This document shows positions 34,301 through 41,712 of a DNA stretch of 64,000 nucleotides, one piece after another. The notes beneath the pieces were generated by a model. The model ran no database searches, was not told where the DNA came from, and saw only the letters and a list, made by a program, of their open reading frames with translations. The stretch comes from Planococcus sp. APC 4015 (GTDB lineage: Bacteria; Actinomycetota; Actinomycetes; Actinomycetales; Microbacteriaceae), in NCBI GenBank assembly GCA_030407505.1, contig JASDDH010000006.1:62001-126000 (forward strand), in the 5' to 3' direction. The stretch's first letter is position 1; each line of letters opens with the position of its first letter. Position numbers and translations under genes: made by a program.

Positions 34301-37300
34301 CGTCAGCCGCCGTCGCCTCGTCATGGATCGCGGTCGTGTCGAGATCGAGCGCCTCCGGAGCCAGAGTCGCGAACCAGGCTGGCTGCGCGGCATCCACGTC
34401 GTCCAGTCGTCTGAGCAGAAGCGGGACCTCGCCGCTGAGAGTGCGGGTGTGGAACGCATCCACGGCGTCGAGCCCGAACCGCGGCGCCCGAGCCACACCC
34501 GCCCACCGCTCGAGATGCTGCGGCGACGACGCCGCGTGGAGCATCGTGGCATCCGCCCCAGCCGCGACCGCGGCCTCGAGCGCACGGTCGAACGCCTCGG
34601 CAGCAATGTGCAGAGCCCGCGCATCGGTCGTGCGATCCGGCGAGAGGTCCACGAAGCCCCACCCGTGTCGGGCCGCGGGGTGTGCGAGATCGGCTGTCTC
34701 GGGTAGGGCGCGCAGACGCGCGCGCACGGCTTCGAGTTGTTCTTCGGATGCGGCGGCGACGTACTTCGTCGCCACTTCGAGTGTCGGCACGTCGGGAGCC
34801 GACGCGAGCAGCTGGGTACGAGCCGAGTACAGCGAGAGTCCTGCGGCGTTGGCCGAATGTAGTCTGTCGGCGTAGCGCTTCAACGACCCGCGGCTCGCCG
34901 CGGCTGCCTCTAGGCTCGCTTTCAGCGCAGCGGCGTCAGGACGCGCGAAGGCATCGATCGCCGCCTTGATCTGCGCGCGGGCCGCTGATGGTCGCGCGCC
35001 CTTGTCGTGCAGGTCGAGACAGAATGGCCCGAGGCCCACACCCTCGAGACGTTGCTTCACGACGTCGAGCGCCGCGCGCTTCTCGGCGACGAAAAGCACT
35101 CGCTTTCCGTTCGCGAGCGAGTGTGCGAGAAGGTTCGTGATCGTCTGTGATTTTCCGGTGCCGGGCGGGCCTTCGAGCACGAAGGTGCGATCGGCGACCG
35201 CTTCAGCCACGGCGTCGAGCTGCGAGGAGTCCGCAGCCACCGGAACGGCGTTTCCGAGCGCATCGAGATCCGTCGCGGGTGGCGCGGGCACAGGGTCTTC
35301 GAACGCCACTGTCGGGGTGTGCACGAGGTGGGAGACCAGAGCGTTCGAGGCCAACGCTTGCCAGTTCTCGTCGAGATCGCGCCACAGGCGATACTTGGCG
35401 AACTGCAGGATGGACAGATCGACCGAGTCTTCGACCGTGAAGGGCAGCTTCGCCTGGGCGAGAGCGTGTCGCGTCGCCGCGAATGCGGCACGCAGGTCGA
35501 TTCCCGAGTCATCGCGGGCGGGGTTCGCGAGTCCTGGGATGTCGATCCCGAAGGAGACCCGCAGCTTCTCGAGCAGACAGTAGTTGGGCGTGGACTCTCC
35601 TGCTTCGTCGAGCGTGATGCGATAGGTCTGTCCTCGCGCGACGCTCTCGAGAGTAACGGGGACGAGTACGAGCGGCGAGCGCAGAGTGCGATCGTTGAAG
35701 GTCCACTGCAGCATCCCGAACGCGAGATAGAGGTTGTTGGCGCCCGTCTCCTCGACGATCGTGCGCGCTTTATACGCGAGCGCCCGCAGTCGAGTCGTGT
35801 AGGCAGCGTCCGTCACATCCACGAACACCTGTTTACGGTCCAGCAACAGTGACGCGCGCAGCTCCTCGGGGAGTTCTCTTCCCCACCGGATACCGCGCTC
35901 TTTCTCGATCGTCGGGACACGATCGGATGGGAGAAGGGTCACCGGGGCGCGCGCGTTGATCAGGTCTTCGAATGCTGCGACGGCGGGCTGCGGAACCGCG
36001 AGCGAGTAACCGCCTTTCTCGCCGAAATTGATGAGCCTGTTGCGCAGGCTCAGGTCGAGTAGCGCATTCTTCCATTGAGCCACCCTCGCTGGGATGTCTC
36101 TCTGGGCTGAGCCGGCCATCGCTTCTGCGGAGGGCGTGTAGTGGAGGGCGTCGGGCGCGGCAGCGACCTGATACTCGGTGACCACCACTTCGCCGCCGCT
36201 GCTCACTGAACGGCTGGGGAGAGGCAAGATGCGTGACAGCCTCGCCTGACGCACGTCCGTCACAGCGACAAAATGCGCAGCGCCCTGGTCGAGGTGCTCG
36301 AGGTGGGGACGCCTCCGCGCCGTGGCAAATGACTGCTGCGTCGTCATCGACGTCGTCTCCACAAGGCCGATGGATCCGAGTCCCACCAGGTTGACCGCAT
36401 CCGAGGCATCTTGGTCGGCCGGGGCCTCGAGTGTGCTGTCGTGGCGCCAATAGCCGAGGAATATGTGGCCTGCCACGAGCCAGAGCGTGCTGTTTATCCC
36501 GGCCTGCTCGAGGACCGCCGCGAGAGTGACCGTCGTATCCAGGCACGTGCCGAGTCGGCCCTCCAGGACTTCTGCCGGGGTGCGCACCTTCTGGCCGACG
36601 ACACCCCAGCTGGCGGGAGGCTCGGCATAACGGATGTCGCGAGCCGCCATCGCGTCGAAGATCGCGTGGACGATCGCATCCACCCTCGCAGGGTCGCCCG
36701 ACTGATACCCCGTGAGCGCAGAATCGCCCGTCCTATCGAGGAGGATGTCGGATGCCTCGCGCAGAAGCGGGTCAACAGCAGCTGAGTTGGGTTGCACGAA
36801 GCTCGCGAGCATCTCGAATCCGAGTTGCGGAGGTTGCGCGATCCACTGCGTCGATGCCAGCACCGTGACCGGCATCTCATGGCGCGCGACGGGATCACCG
36901 TCTTCGGTGCGGAGAACCACCTCGATGGCGCCGTCCACCTGCGAGTCGATCATCAACATGCGTGCAGGATCGAGGCGTAGATCAGCGTTGCGCAACGTGA
37001 CTACTTCGATGCCGTCGAGGTCAAGGATCACCACTTTGGGATCACCGAGCGGGCCGAGGGCGCTGTGCGCCGACACTTCGACCGACGCACCCCTCAAATC
37101 GGGGCCTCGATAGTCGATCGTGATCTCATCCACAACTGCGAGTCGGCTGTGCGCATGCGCATAGCTCAGATGACCGAGCGCCCGCACTCGGATCGTCGCC
37201 GCGCCCTCTCCCACGATCGACGACTGGCCTTCTGGAATCTCATCGGCGAGATCTTCGTCCGCATCCTCTTCGCCATCCGGTTCGACGACAGCGCTCAGCA

Positions 37301-37772
37301 GATGATCGACAGGTGCGTCCGCGGGCGCTGCCATCGCGGCGATCACACGCGCTTTGACCGGCGCGAGGTCCGCAAGCTGCTCGCCCGCCCCCACAGCTCG
37401 CAGAATGATCTCCGCTGAGTCGAGAGCCCGGTAGGTCTCGGCGAGACTGAATTCCTCGTTGTGCGCCCAGCGATTGCGCACGGTTCGCATCTCGCTCGCG
37501 CAACTCGATGCCTGCCGGGTGAGTACCGCGCTGAACGGATAGCCCAATGTTCCGAAGTTCTCCGTCAACGCTCGAAGGAGCAAGCTGACGTCGCGGGGGT
37601 TGTACCTCTCGTGTGCACGCCCGGCCTGTCGGTCTTTGTGTTCCAGCAGGCGCGTCCAATCGGAAACCTCCGGAGCGACGACCGCGAACCGCGAAGCGAT
37701 GAACGGCTGCAACCCATCGATGAGCGCCTCGAGCGCCGCGCGAACGCTCGCGTGTGCATCGATTCCGATCAC
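31332..37772 (-). CDS. Giant HEPN / DUF4011 / superfamily 1 helicase / Vsr-like nuclease / DUF3320 protein, 2146 aa
   Basis: Domains in order: Swt1-type HEPN (1-150) with the RNase motif R99-N-R-W-A-H104; a beta region; a transglutaminase-like region (about 395-450, L-G-T-C-L-D-T-T-V-T-L then G-H-I-F-L-G-Y-W); DUF4011 (about 560-600, W-K-N-A-L-L-D-L-S-L-R-N-R-L); helicase with Walker A G-P-P-G-T-G-K-S near 868 and Walker B V-F-D-E-A-S-Q near 1492; an MTES_1575/Vsr-type nuclease at about 1790-1880; and DUF3320 (about 2010-2140). The helicase-Vsr core resembles the single-gene defence protein I recall as Hhe. The GTG at 37772 was chosen because GAGGAGGG lies 7 bases upstream. All key motifs look intact. 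Confidence 0.85.
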   Translation of the reverse strand: MIGIDAHASVRAALEALIDGLQPFIASRFAVVAPEVSDWTRLLEHKDRQAGRAHERYNPRDVSLLLRALTENFGTLGYPFSAVLTRQASSCASEMRTVRNRWAHNEEFSLAETYRALDSAEIILRAVGAGEQLADLAPVKARVIAAMAAPADAPVDHLLSAVVEPDGEEDADEDLADEIPEGQSSIVGEGAATIRVRALGHLSYAHAHSRLAVVDEITIDYRGPDLRGASVEVSAHSALGPLGDPKVVILDLDGIEVVTLRNADLRLDPARMLMIDSQVDGAIEVVLRTEDGDPVARHEMPVTVLASTQWIAQPPQLGFEMLASFVQPNSAAVDPLLREASDILLDRTGDSALTGYQSGDPARVDAIVHAIFDAMAARDIRYAEPPASWGVVGQKVRTPAEVLEGRLGTCLDTTVTLAAVLEQAGINSTLWLVAGHIFLGYWRHDSTLEAPADQDASDAVNLVGLGSIGLVETTSMTTQQSFATARRRPHLEHLDQGAAHFVAVTDVRQARLSRILPLPSRSVSSGGEVVVTEYQVAAAPDALHYTPSAEAMAGSAQRDIPARVAQWKNALLDLSLRNRLINFGEKGGYSLAVPQPAVAAFEDLINARAPVTLLPSDRVPTIEKERGIRWGRELPEELRASLLLDRKQVFVDVTDAAYTTRLRALAYKARTIVEETGANNLYLAFGMLQWTFNDRTLRSPLVLVPVTLESVARGQTYRITLDEAGESTPNYCLLEKLRVSFGIDIPGLANPARDDSGIDLRAAFAATRHALAQAKLPFTVEDSVDLSILQFAKYRLWRDLDENWQALASNALVSHLVHTPTVAFEDPVPAPPATDLDALGNAVPVAADSSQLDAVAEAVADRTFVLEGPPGTGKSQTITNLLAHSLANGKRVLFVAEKRAALDVVKQRLEGVGLGPFCLDLHDKGARPSAARAQIKAAIDAFARPDAAALKASLEAAAASRGSLKRYADRLHSANAAGLSLYSARTQLLASAPDVPTLEVATKYVAAASEEQLEAVRARLRALPETADLAHPAARHGWGFVDLSPDRTTDARALHIAAEAFDRALEAAVAAGADATMLHAASSPQHLERWAGVARAPRFGLDAVDAFHTRTLSGEVPLLLRRLDDVDAAQPAWFATLAPEALDLDTTAIHDEATAADASGFFGRKRRRRAALARFGSTLRVDPKQFPPAGIAELAAAVVQTKEEVATLRASLLSMPIPLADPGWSPYREGSVAPVRSQLGWAAWLAGALSADGGDIAVRDGLRAFYRATSTDGSLAQSLTSLATTLRQLTDLLPGGEHALTSWADENGWVTAWVASRAQRNTTTAEPVSADRWIAFLHALEPLREQGLLAARTQLLTGAVAADVASLAFDKGVAQASTMERAESQALVEFDVSAHNRTIERFTSSAASIRSELPRWIPAEILAKRRIDPSYEGGAMGELKRQLGRQRGGMSVRSLFENFGELITQIAPCVLMSPESVSRFFPARAEMFDIVVFDEASQIRVADAVGAMGRGRSVVVVGDSKQMPPTSFAEIGTDIETESAPDVVADEESILTECVQARVPSKWLSWHYRSQDESLIMFSNHAYYESRLSSFPAPWGAERESVGGDDHGLSLVRVDGRFNRSGRGRDLRTNVVEAAAIVDEIARRFADSPSRTPSLGVITFNAQQRALIESLLREHADERLGKALDERDGVFVKNLENVQGDERDVILFSVAFSANDRGFVPLNFGPLSRAGGERRLNVAITRARRQVILYASFDPSELRAEHTASVGIKHLKGYLELAASGVESETDSAQRQAIVDRHRDEIADELRYRGFAVRTDVGLSDFRVDISVASAADPAQPLVAVLLDGENWRARRTVADRDGLPVEVLKGLMRWPGVERVWLPEWLQQREATLSRIEASVAAAEIELLHRGDSDGVSVPVPVPVQTPAIVDPAVALEAADVALLRQVMADDPAHAAPHEARHPHLREYVPFEPKLSGTTETLDRLPSTAASERVRSVIRQVVDREGPVHKVRLAKLVASSFGLSKVAAARSEAILRCIPPELLRAGDRTSVWPTALDPDEWREVRRSRSGDGRNLDHVPLEEIANAMLVVAELGGGMNDEDIKREALSIFGGKRLTAGISARLDEALGVALHSGRIKAGPAGLWVAATS

Positions 37773-38024
37773 AGGACCCTCCTCGTCATGCAGACAGACT
37801 CTCGCCTGAAGGCACCCACACTGACTGCCGAGTCTATGAGGACGATTCACAAGTCCGAATCGACCTCGCCAGTCAGCGTCAGGCTCACATCGAACGGACT
37901 CGGAACGGGCTGAGCACCGGCGACCTGCCGGTATCCCTCTTCATCCGCCGACACCGTCGCTCAACGCACTCACCAACTATCCGATTTCATCCACTTGAAT
38001 CACACCCAGCCGTACGATCGAGGA

Positions 38025-39065
38025 GTGACCGACTCCTCTCTCGTCCTCGTCGCCAACGCCGCAGACGGCAGCATCAGCACCTTCCGCCTCGCGGGTGATG
38101 CGCTCGAGCGCCTCGCCGTCACGGACGGGATCACCGGGTGCTCGACCTTCGCCGTAGACGCCGCGCGCGCCCTCGTCTACGCCGGAGTCAAGGGCTCCGC
38201 GCCGGGCGAGCCGGCCGGCATCCTGACCCTGTCACTCGACCGCGAGAGCGGTCGGCTGACCCCCACGTCGAGACTCGACCTGCCCGACGGCGGCATGAAC
38301 TACGTCGCCCTGACCAGCGACGGCGCCGGTCTGCTCGGCGCGTCGTACGGCGGCGGCTACGGGATCAGCTGCGCCGTCACCGACGGTGCCGTCGGCGAGC
38401 CCGTGTCGCGGATCGAGTTCGCGAACCTCCACTCGGTGCTGCCGAGCGCCGACGGCCGGTTCGCCTACTTCGTCTCGCTCGGCGACGACCTCGTCGCGCA
38501 GTACGCGGTCGAAGACGACTACTCCCTCGTCCCGCTCGACCCCGAGACGGTGGCGGCCCCGGCGGGCAGCGGACCTCGGCACCTGCAGATCAACGACGCC
38601 CAGGACGCGGTCTACGTGCTCACGGAGTTCTCGGGAGAGGTGCTGCACTACGCGCGCGACACCGCAACCGGCACTCTCGAACTGCGCGGCGCGGCGAGCG
38701 CAGTGGATCCGTCGAAGGACCTCGGCCACAGCGAGTTCGGCGCCGATCCTCGGGCGAACCACTACATCTGGGGAGCCGACCTGCACTTCGGAGCCGACGG
38801 CCGCACGCTGTGGGCGTCCGAGCGCACCGAGAGCACGCTCGGCGCCGTCGCGGTTTCGGCCGACGGAAGCCTCGCCGCTCCCGAGCGCTTCACCGTGACC
38901 GAGCCGCAGCCGCGTGGCTTCGCGCTGAGCCCCGACGGGTCGTACCTCGTCGCGGCGGGCGAAGGCTCGACGACGGTCTCCCTGTACGCCGTCCACGGCG
39001 CCGGCCTGGAGCTGCTCGAGCAGGCCGAGACCGGGCACGGCGCGAATTGGGTGCGCTTCGCCTGA
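38025..39065 (+). CDS. Lactonase family protein (6-phosphogluconolactonase-like beta-propeller), 346 aa
   Basis: The repeated blades with S-x-D-G-R-F-A-Y-F / S-P-D-G-S-Y-L-V-A-A type strands and a closing G-A-N-W-V-R-F-A mark a seven-bladed propeller of the lactonase family (PF10282). Members include cytosolic 6-phosphogluconolactonase of the pentose phosphate pathway, and the same fold occurs in other sugar-lactone enzymes, so the exact substrate is uncertain. The GTG at 38025 was chosen because TACGAT (38013-38018) sits 6 bases ahead of it as a -10 box, giving a leaderless message; a TTG at 37995 would add 10 residues. The gene opens a new unit after the defence island. Confidence 0.8.
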   Translation: MTDSSLVLVANAADGSISTFRLAGDALERLAVTDGITGCSTFAVDAARALVYAGVKGSAPGEPAGILTLSLDRESGRLTPTSRLDLPDGGMNYVALTSDGAGLLGASYGGGYGISCAVTDGAVGEPVSRIEFANLHSVLPSADGRFAYFVSLGDDLVAQYAVEDDYSLVPLDPETVAAPAGSGPRHLQINDAQDAVYVLTEFSGEVLHYARDTATGTLELRGAASAVDPSKDLGHSEFGADPRANHYIWGADLHFGADGRTLWASERTESTLGAVAVSADGSLAAPERFTVTEPQPRGFALSPDGSYLVAAGEGSTTVSLYAVHGAGLELLEQAETGHGANWVRFA

Positions 39066-39104
39066 CCCCTGGCTGCGCGCGAAGGGGGCGACTATCCTTC
39101 GAGC

Positions 39105-39617
39105 GTGAAGGAAGAGTTCTTCAGCGGCGAGCTGTTGGGAACCGACGACCTGGCGGCGACCGCCGAGCACCTGAAGGGGAGAGACTCGCGCGTCACCCGC
39201 GAGCTGCAGGGCTACGGCGTGGTGTCACCCGGCATCCCCCTGGGTGGGCGGGCGCTCCATCCGCGTACCATCGCCACCGTCCGCGATGCGAGGTCGTCGA
39301 CTGTTGCGCGGCTCACCGTCGCGATCGAGTCCCACCTCGCCGACGGCCTCGCGTGGGTGGTGTTCGAACCGAACAGCGAGCCGACCTGGGCGGCGGTGCG
39401 CAGCACGGTCGAGTCGTTCCTCCTCACGCTCTGGCGCGACGGCGGACTGGTCGGACAGACCCCCGAAGACGCCTTCTTCGTGCGCTGCGATCGCACGACG
39501 ATGACGGATGCCGACATCGACGCCGGCCGTCTGGTCGGCATCGTCGGCTTCGCGCCGCAACGTCCCGCGGAGTTCATCACCCTGCGGTTCACGCAGGTGA
39601 CGTCGACCGCCGGGTGA
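39105..39617 (+). CDS. Isolated contractile tail-sheath C-terminal domain protein, 170 aa
   Basis: Residues 90-165 match the conserved C-terminal domain of phage and R-type contractile tail sheaths: W-V-V-F-E-P-N-S-E-P-x-W, then F-L-L-T-L-W-R-D-G-G-L-V-G-Q, then F-F-V-R-C-D-R-T-T-M-T and R-P-A-E-F-I-T-L. Whole sheath proteins are 350-700 residues, so most of the molecule is missing. No tube, baseplate, LysM or fibre gene is next to it. The GTG at 39105 lies 6 bases after TATCCT, a leaderless pattern, which suggests that it is transcribed rather than inert. It may be a domesticated domain or the remnant of a contractile injection system. Confidence 0.75.
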   Translation: MKEEFFSGELLGTDDLAATAEHLKGRDSRVTRELQGYGVVSPGIPLGGRALHPRTIATVRDARSSTVARLTVAIESHLADGLAWVVFEPNSEPTWAAVRSTVESFLLTLWRDGGLVGQTPEDAFFVRCDRTTMTDADIDAGRLVGIVGFAPQRPAEFITLRFTQVTSTAG

Positions 39618-39618
39618 C

Positions 39619-39649
39619 CGGATGCCGGAGCGCTCGGCCCCGGCATCCG
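39619..39649. terminator. Inverted repeat between convergent genes
   Basis: CGGATGCCGG (39619-39628) pairs with CCGGCATCCG (39640-39649) across an 11-base loop. It lies between two converging genes and could end both transcripts. The stem contains the GGATGCC word that recurs through this genome, also used in the stem after msrA. Confidence 0.5.
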
Positions 39650-39668
39650 TCACCGCATCACGAGTCGC

Positions 39669-40421
39669 TCAGCGGCCGAAGAACTCGCCCAGGCCCGGGA
39701 TCTCGAAGCCGCCGAGCTGTTCGCCGAACCCGGTCACCTGCTCGGCGGCCCCGCCCAGAACACCGTCGGCGACGCCCTCCAGGTCGACGCCCTCGGCCAT
39801 CGCCTCGAAGTCGACGCCCATGCCCGCCGCCTGCTCGAGCAGGGGCCCTGCGACGCTGCTGAGCAGCGCCCCGCCGGCGACCGCTCCCAGCACTCCGACG
39901 GCAGCCGCGCCGACGCCCGCGACAGCGCCTCCGCGACCGACGCGGGAGAGCAGCCCGCGGACGCGGCCCGGACTCGCTGCCTCGGTGCGGGCGGCGGCGC
40001 GCGCGAGGTCGGGCGCCGACGACGACGCCGGTCGTTCATGCGGCGGCAGCTCTGTGCGCATGCGCTGCTCCACGTGCATCCGCTGCTCGGGTGTCAGACG
40101 CGCGAACGCGTCGCGGTGGATCTGCTCGATCTGGTGCGGATCCGCCGTCTGCATCAGATAGTCGTACCGGGCGATCGCGGCGCGATCGGGGCCTGAGATG
40201 TCGGAGCGCGCGGGCGGGGGCGTGAGTCCAGGCGACGGGGAACGGGGCGACGACGCCGCGCGACCGGCATCCGGATCACGACGGGCGTCGCCGGTCAGCG
40301 CATCGGCCGCGCCGCGCACCATCGTGCGCCAGTCGCCGCCCGAGCCCTGTGCACCGCGGGTCGTGGAGTCTTTGTCGAGGGCCTTGGAGGCCATGCCGAT
40401 CAGTCGGGAGAACGTGCTCAT
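39669..40421 (-). CDS. Uncharacterised protein with a Gly/Ala-rich hydrophobic segment, 250 aa
   Basis: I recognise no defined domain. The N-terminus (S-T-F-S-R-L-I-G-M-A-S-K) is short and helical, followed by a Ser/Pro-rich disordered stretch (about 50-70), a charged helical region with R-L-T-P-E-Q-R-M-H-V-E-Q (about 105-125) and a Gly/Ala-rich hydrophobic segment (about 165-195) that could span or touch the membrane. The C-terminus is acidic and glycine rich. Similar actinobacterial proteins are often filed as cation-transporting ATPases without any ATPase domain, and I see none here. The ATG at 40421 has AAAGGA 8 bases upstream. Confidence 0.65.
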   Translation of the reverse strand: MSTFSRLIGMASKALDKDSTTRGAQGSGGDWRTMVRGAADALTGDARRDPDAGRAASSPRSPSPGLTPPPARSDISGPDRAAIARYDYLMQTADPHQIEQIHRDAFARLTPEQRMHVEQRMRTELPPHERPASSSAPDLARAAARTEAASPGRVRGLLSRVGRGGAVAGVGAAAVGVLGAVAGGALLSSVAGPLLEQAAGMGVDFEAMAEGVDLEGVADGVLGGAAEQVTGFGEQLGGFEIPGLGEFFGR

Positions 40422-40695
40422 GAGCGTCCTTTCGAGACGGAGAGGGAGCGGGTGCCGCCGGCCGCCTCGGGGCGCGCGACATCGCGGACGACCGTGGGGC
40501 CTGAACGAGATGACATGGGTGCTCCGAGACGGATGGCGTGCGATGGACGCCAAGGTCTCCTCCACCCGGATCGGGCCGGCGGGCCGGGGCACGACTTCAT
40601 GCCCGTATTGACGACACCGCTGCAGACGGGAGTACTCCCCTTGTCACAGCGACGGTAGCCGAGGGTACCTATGAGCCCGCTCCGAACGGGCGGGG

Positions 40696-41052
40696 TCAGT
40701 GGTGGCGCATCGAGGCGATCGCGACGAGGAAGTCGGCGCGGGAGAGATGGACGCATCCGCGCAGGCCGTCGGGACACGTCCTGGCGTCGACCGCCGGCGT
40801 GGAATGGCCGAACAGGGCATCGTCTTCGTCGAAGATCAGAACCGCGGAATGCTCGGCGTGATCGAGGATGCGCTGGAGGTTCCGCTCCGTTTCGTGCGGG
40901 TACTTCGACAGCACCCGGGAGAGCTCGACGGAGTAGGCCTGGGGGTGCAGGCCACGGGACCCGGACCGGTGCGGGATCGATCTCGCGGCTCGACGCAGCC
41001 CGAGACGGCGCCACAGCGCCGAGCCTGGTCGAACGACGATGATGTCGCCCAT
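40696..41052 (-). CDS. Truncated AAA+ ATPase fragment lacking Walker A, 118 aa
   Basis: Residues 40-85 (Y-S-V-E-L-S-R-V-L-S-K-Y-P-H-E-T-E-R-N-L, then H-S-A-V-L-I-F-D-E-D-D-A-L-F-G) match the Walker B region of AAA+ ATPases that sit beside contractile injection systems, where the usual form is L-S-x-V-x-S-K-Y-x-G-E-T-E-K-N-L and L-F-F-D-E-A-D-A-L-F-G. The phosphate-binding Walker A that should precede this is missing, replaced by a short basic N-terminus, and the C-terminal lid is absent, so it cannot be a normal ATPase. It lies 44 bases downstream of the XRE-cupin gene on the same strand and 1.1 kb from the tail-sheath fragment. Confidence 0.6.
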   Translation of the reverse strand: MGDIIVVRPGSALWRRLGLRRAARSIPHRSGSRGLHPQAYSVELSRVLSKYPHETERNLQRILDHAEHSAVLIFDEDDALFGHSTPAVDARTCPDGLRGCVHLSRADFLVAIASMRHH

Positions 41053-41096
41053 GCCCGTGATTCTCCGACCCCGGGGCGACGCGCGCAACGGGTGTG

Positions 41097-41645
41097 TCAG
41101 TCGGTCTGGCCGTGCGTGTGCATGCGTTCGCCCTCGGTGTTGAAGATGCTGAGCACCTCGACGGGCTCGGCACCGGCGGCACTCATCGCGTGTGGTGTGC
41201 GGGTGTCGAACTCGGCGGCCTCGCCCGGCCCCAGCACCAGGTCCTGCGCGCCGAGGCGCAGACGCAGCTGTCCGCTGAGCACGAACAGCCATTCGAAGCC
41301 GTCATGCACGCGCAGGTCCGGTGGTTCCGGCACGGGCGGATACGTGATCTTGTACGTGGTGACCGGTGAGTTCTCGAGAGTGAGCGGCGCGATCACCACC
41401 CCGCCGCGACGCAACGCAGGACGGCGGACCCGGGGATCCGGCGCGTCGTCGCGCACGAGGTCGTCTATTCGGATGCCGAGCTGCCGTGTCACCGGCAGCA
41501 GCAGCTCGAGGCTCGCCTGTCGCTTGCCGGATTCGAGCCGCGAGAGCGTGCTCGCCGACATGCCCGCACGCGTCGCGACGTCATCGAGCGTCAAGCCCTT
41601 GGCCTGCCGCGCCGCGCGCAGGCGAGCGCCCACCTGGTCGAGCAT
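41097..41645 (-). CDS. XRE-family regulator with C-terminal cupin, 182 aa
   Basis: A helix-turn-helix of the XRE type (about 4-58; L-T-L-D-D-V-A-T-R-A-G-M-S-A-S-T-L-S-R-L-E-S-G) is joined to a cupin barrel (about 105-170) that in this family binds a small ligand. The ATG at 41645 has AAGGGG 7 bases upstream. It is divergent from a thioredoxin-reductase-like flavoprotein, and a perfect 14-bp palindrome lies in the shared gap, so it most likely controls both genes. Confidence 0.88.
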   Translation of the reverse strand: MLDQVGARLRAARQAKGLTLDDVATRAGMSASTLSRLESGKRQASLELLLPVTRQLGIRIDDLVRDDAPDPRVRRPALRRGGVVIAPLTLENSPVTTYKITYPPVPEPPDLRVHDGFEWLFVLSGQLRLRLGAQDLVLGPGEAAEFDTRTPHAMSAAGAEPVEVLSIFNTEGERMHTHGQTD

Positions 41646-41666
41646 CGGATCCCCTTTGCTGATATT

Positions 41667-41680
41667 GCAAACTAGTTTGC
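41667..41680. promoter_or_regulatory. Palindromic operator between the XRE regulator and the flavoprotein
   Basis: GCAAACTAGTTTGC is a perfect 14-base palindrome midway between the two divergent starts (22 bases before one, 33 before the other). Position and symmetry fit a dimer site for the XRE-cupin protein. Confidence 0.6.
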
Positions 41681-41712
41681 GTATACCGCATCCTCTCACG
41701 GACGCTGGACTC

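Noticed and set aside
23126..37862. Treating the 17-bp repeat as a proven attachment site
   Set aside because: A 17-base match can arise by chance in 64 kb of biased DNA, no integrase or tRNA is nearby, and one copy is inside a gene; kept only as a low-score observation.
40699..41712. Long upstream extension of the flavoprotein frame
   Set aside because: The extension covers the XRE and AAA-fragment genes in antisense and has low-complexity arginine-rich sequence; the ATG at 41713 opens directly into the FAD fold.
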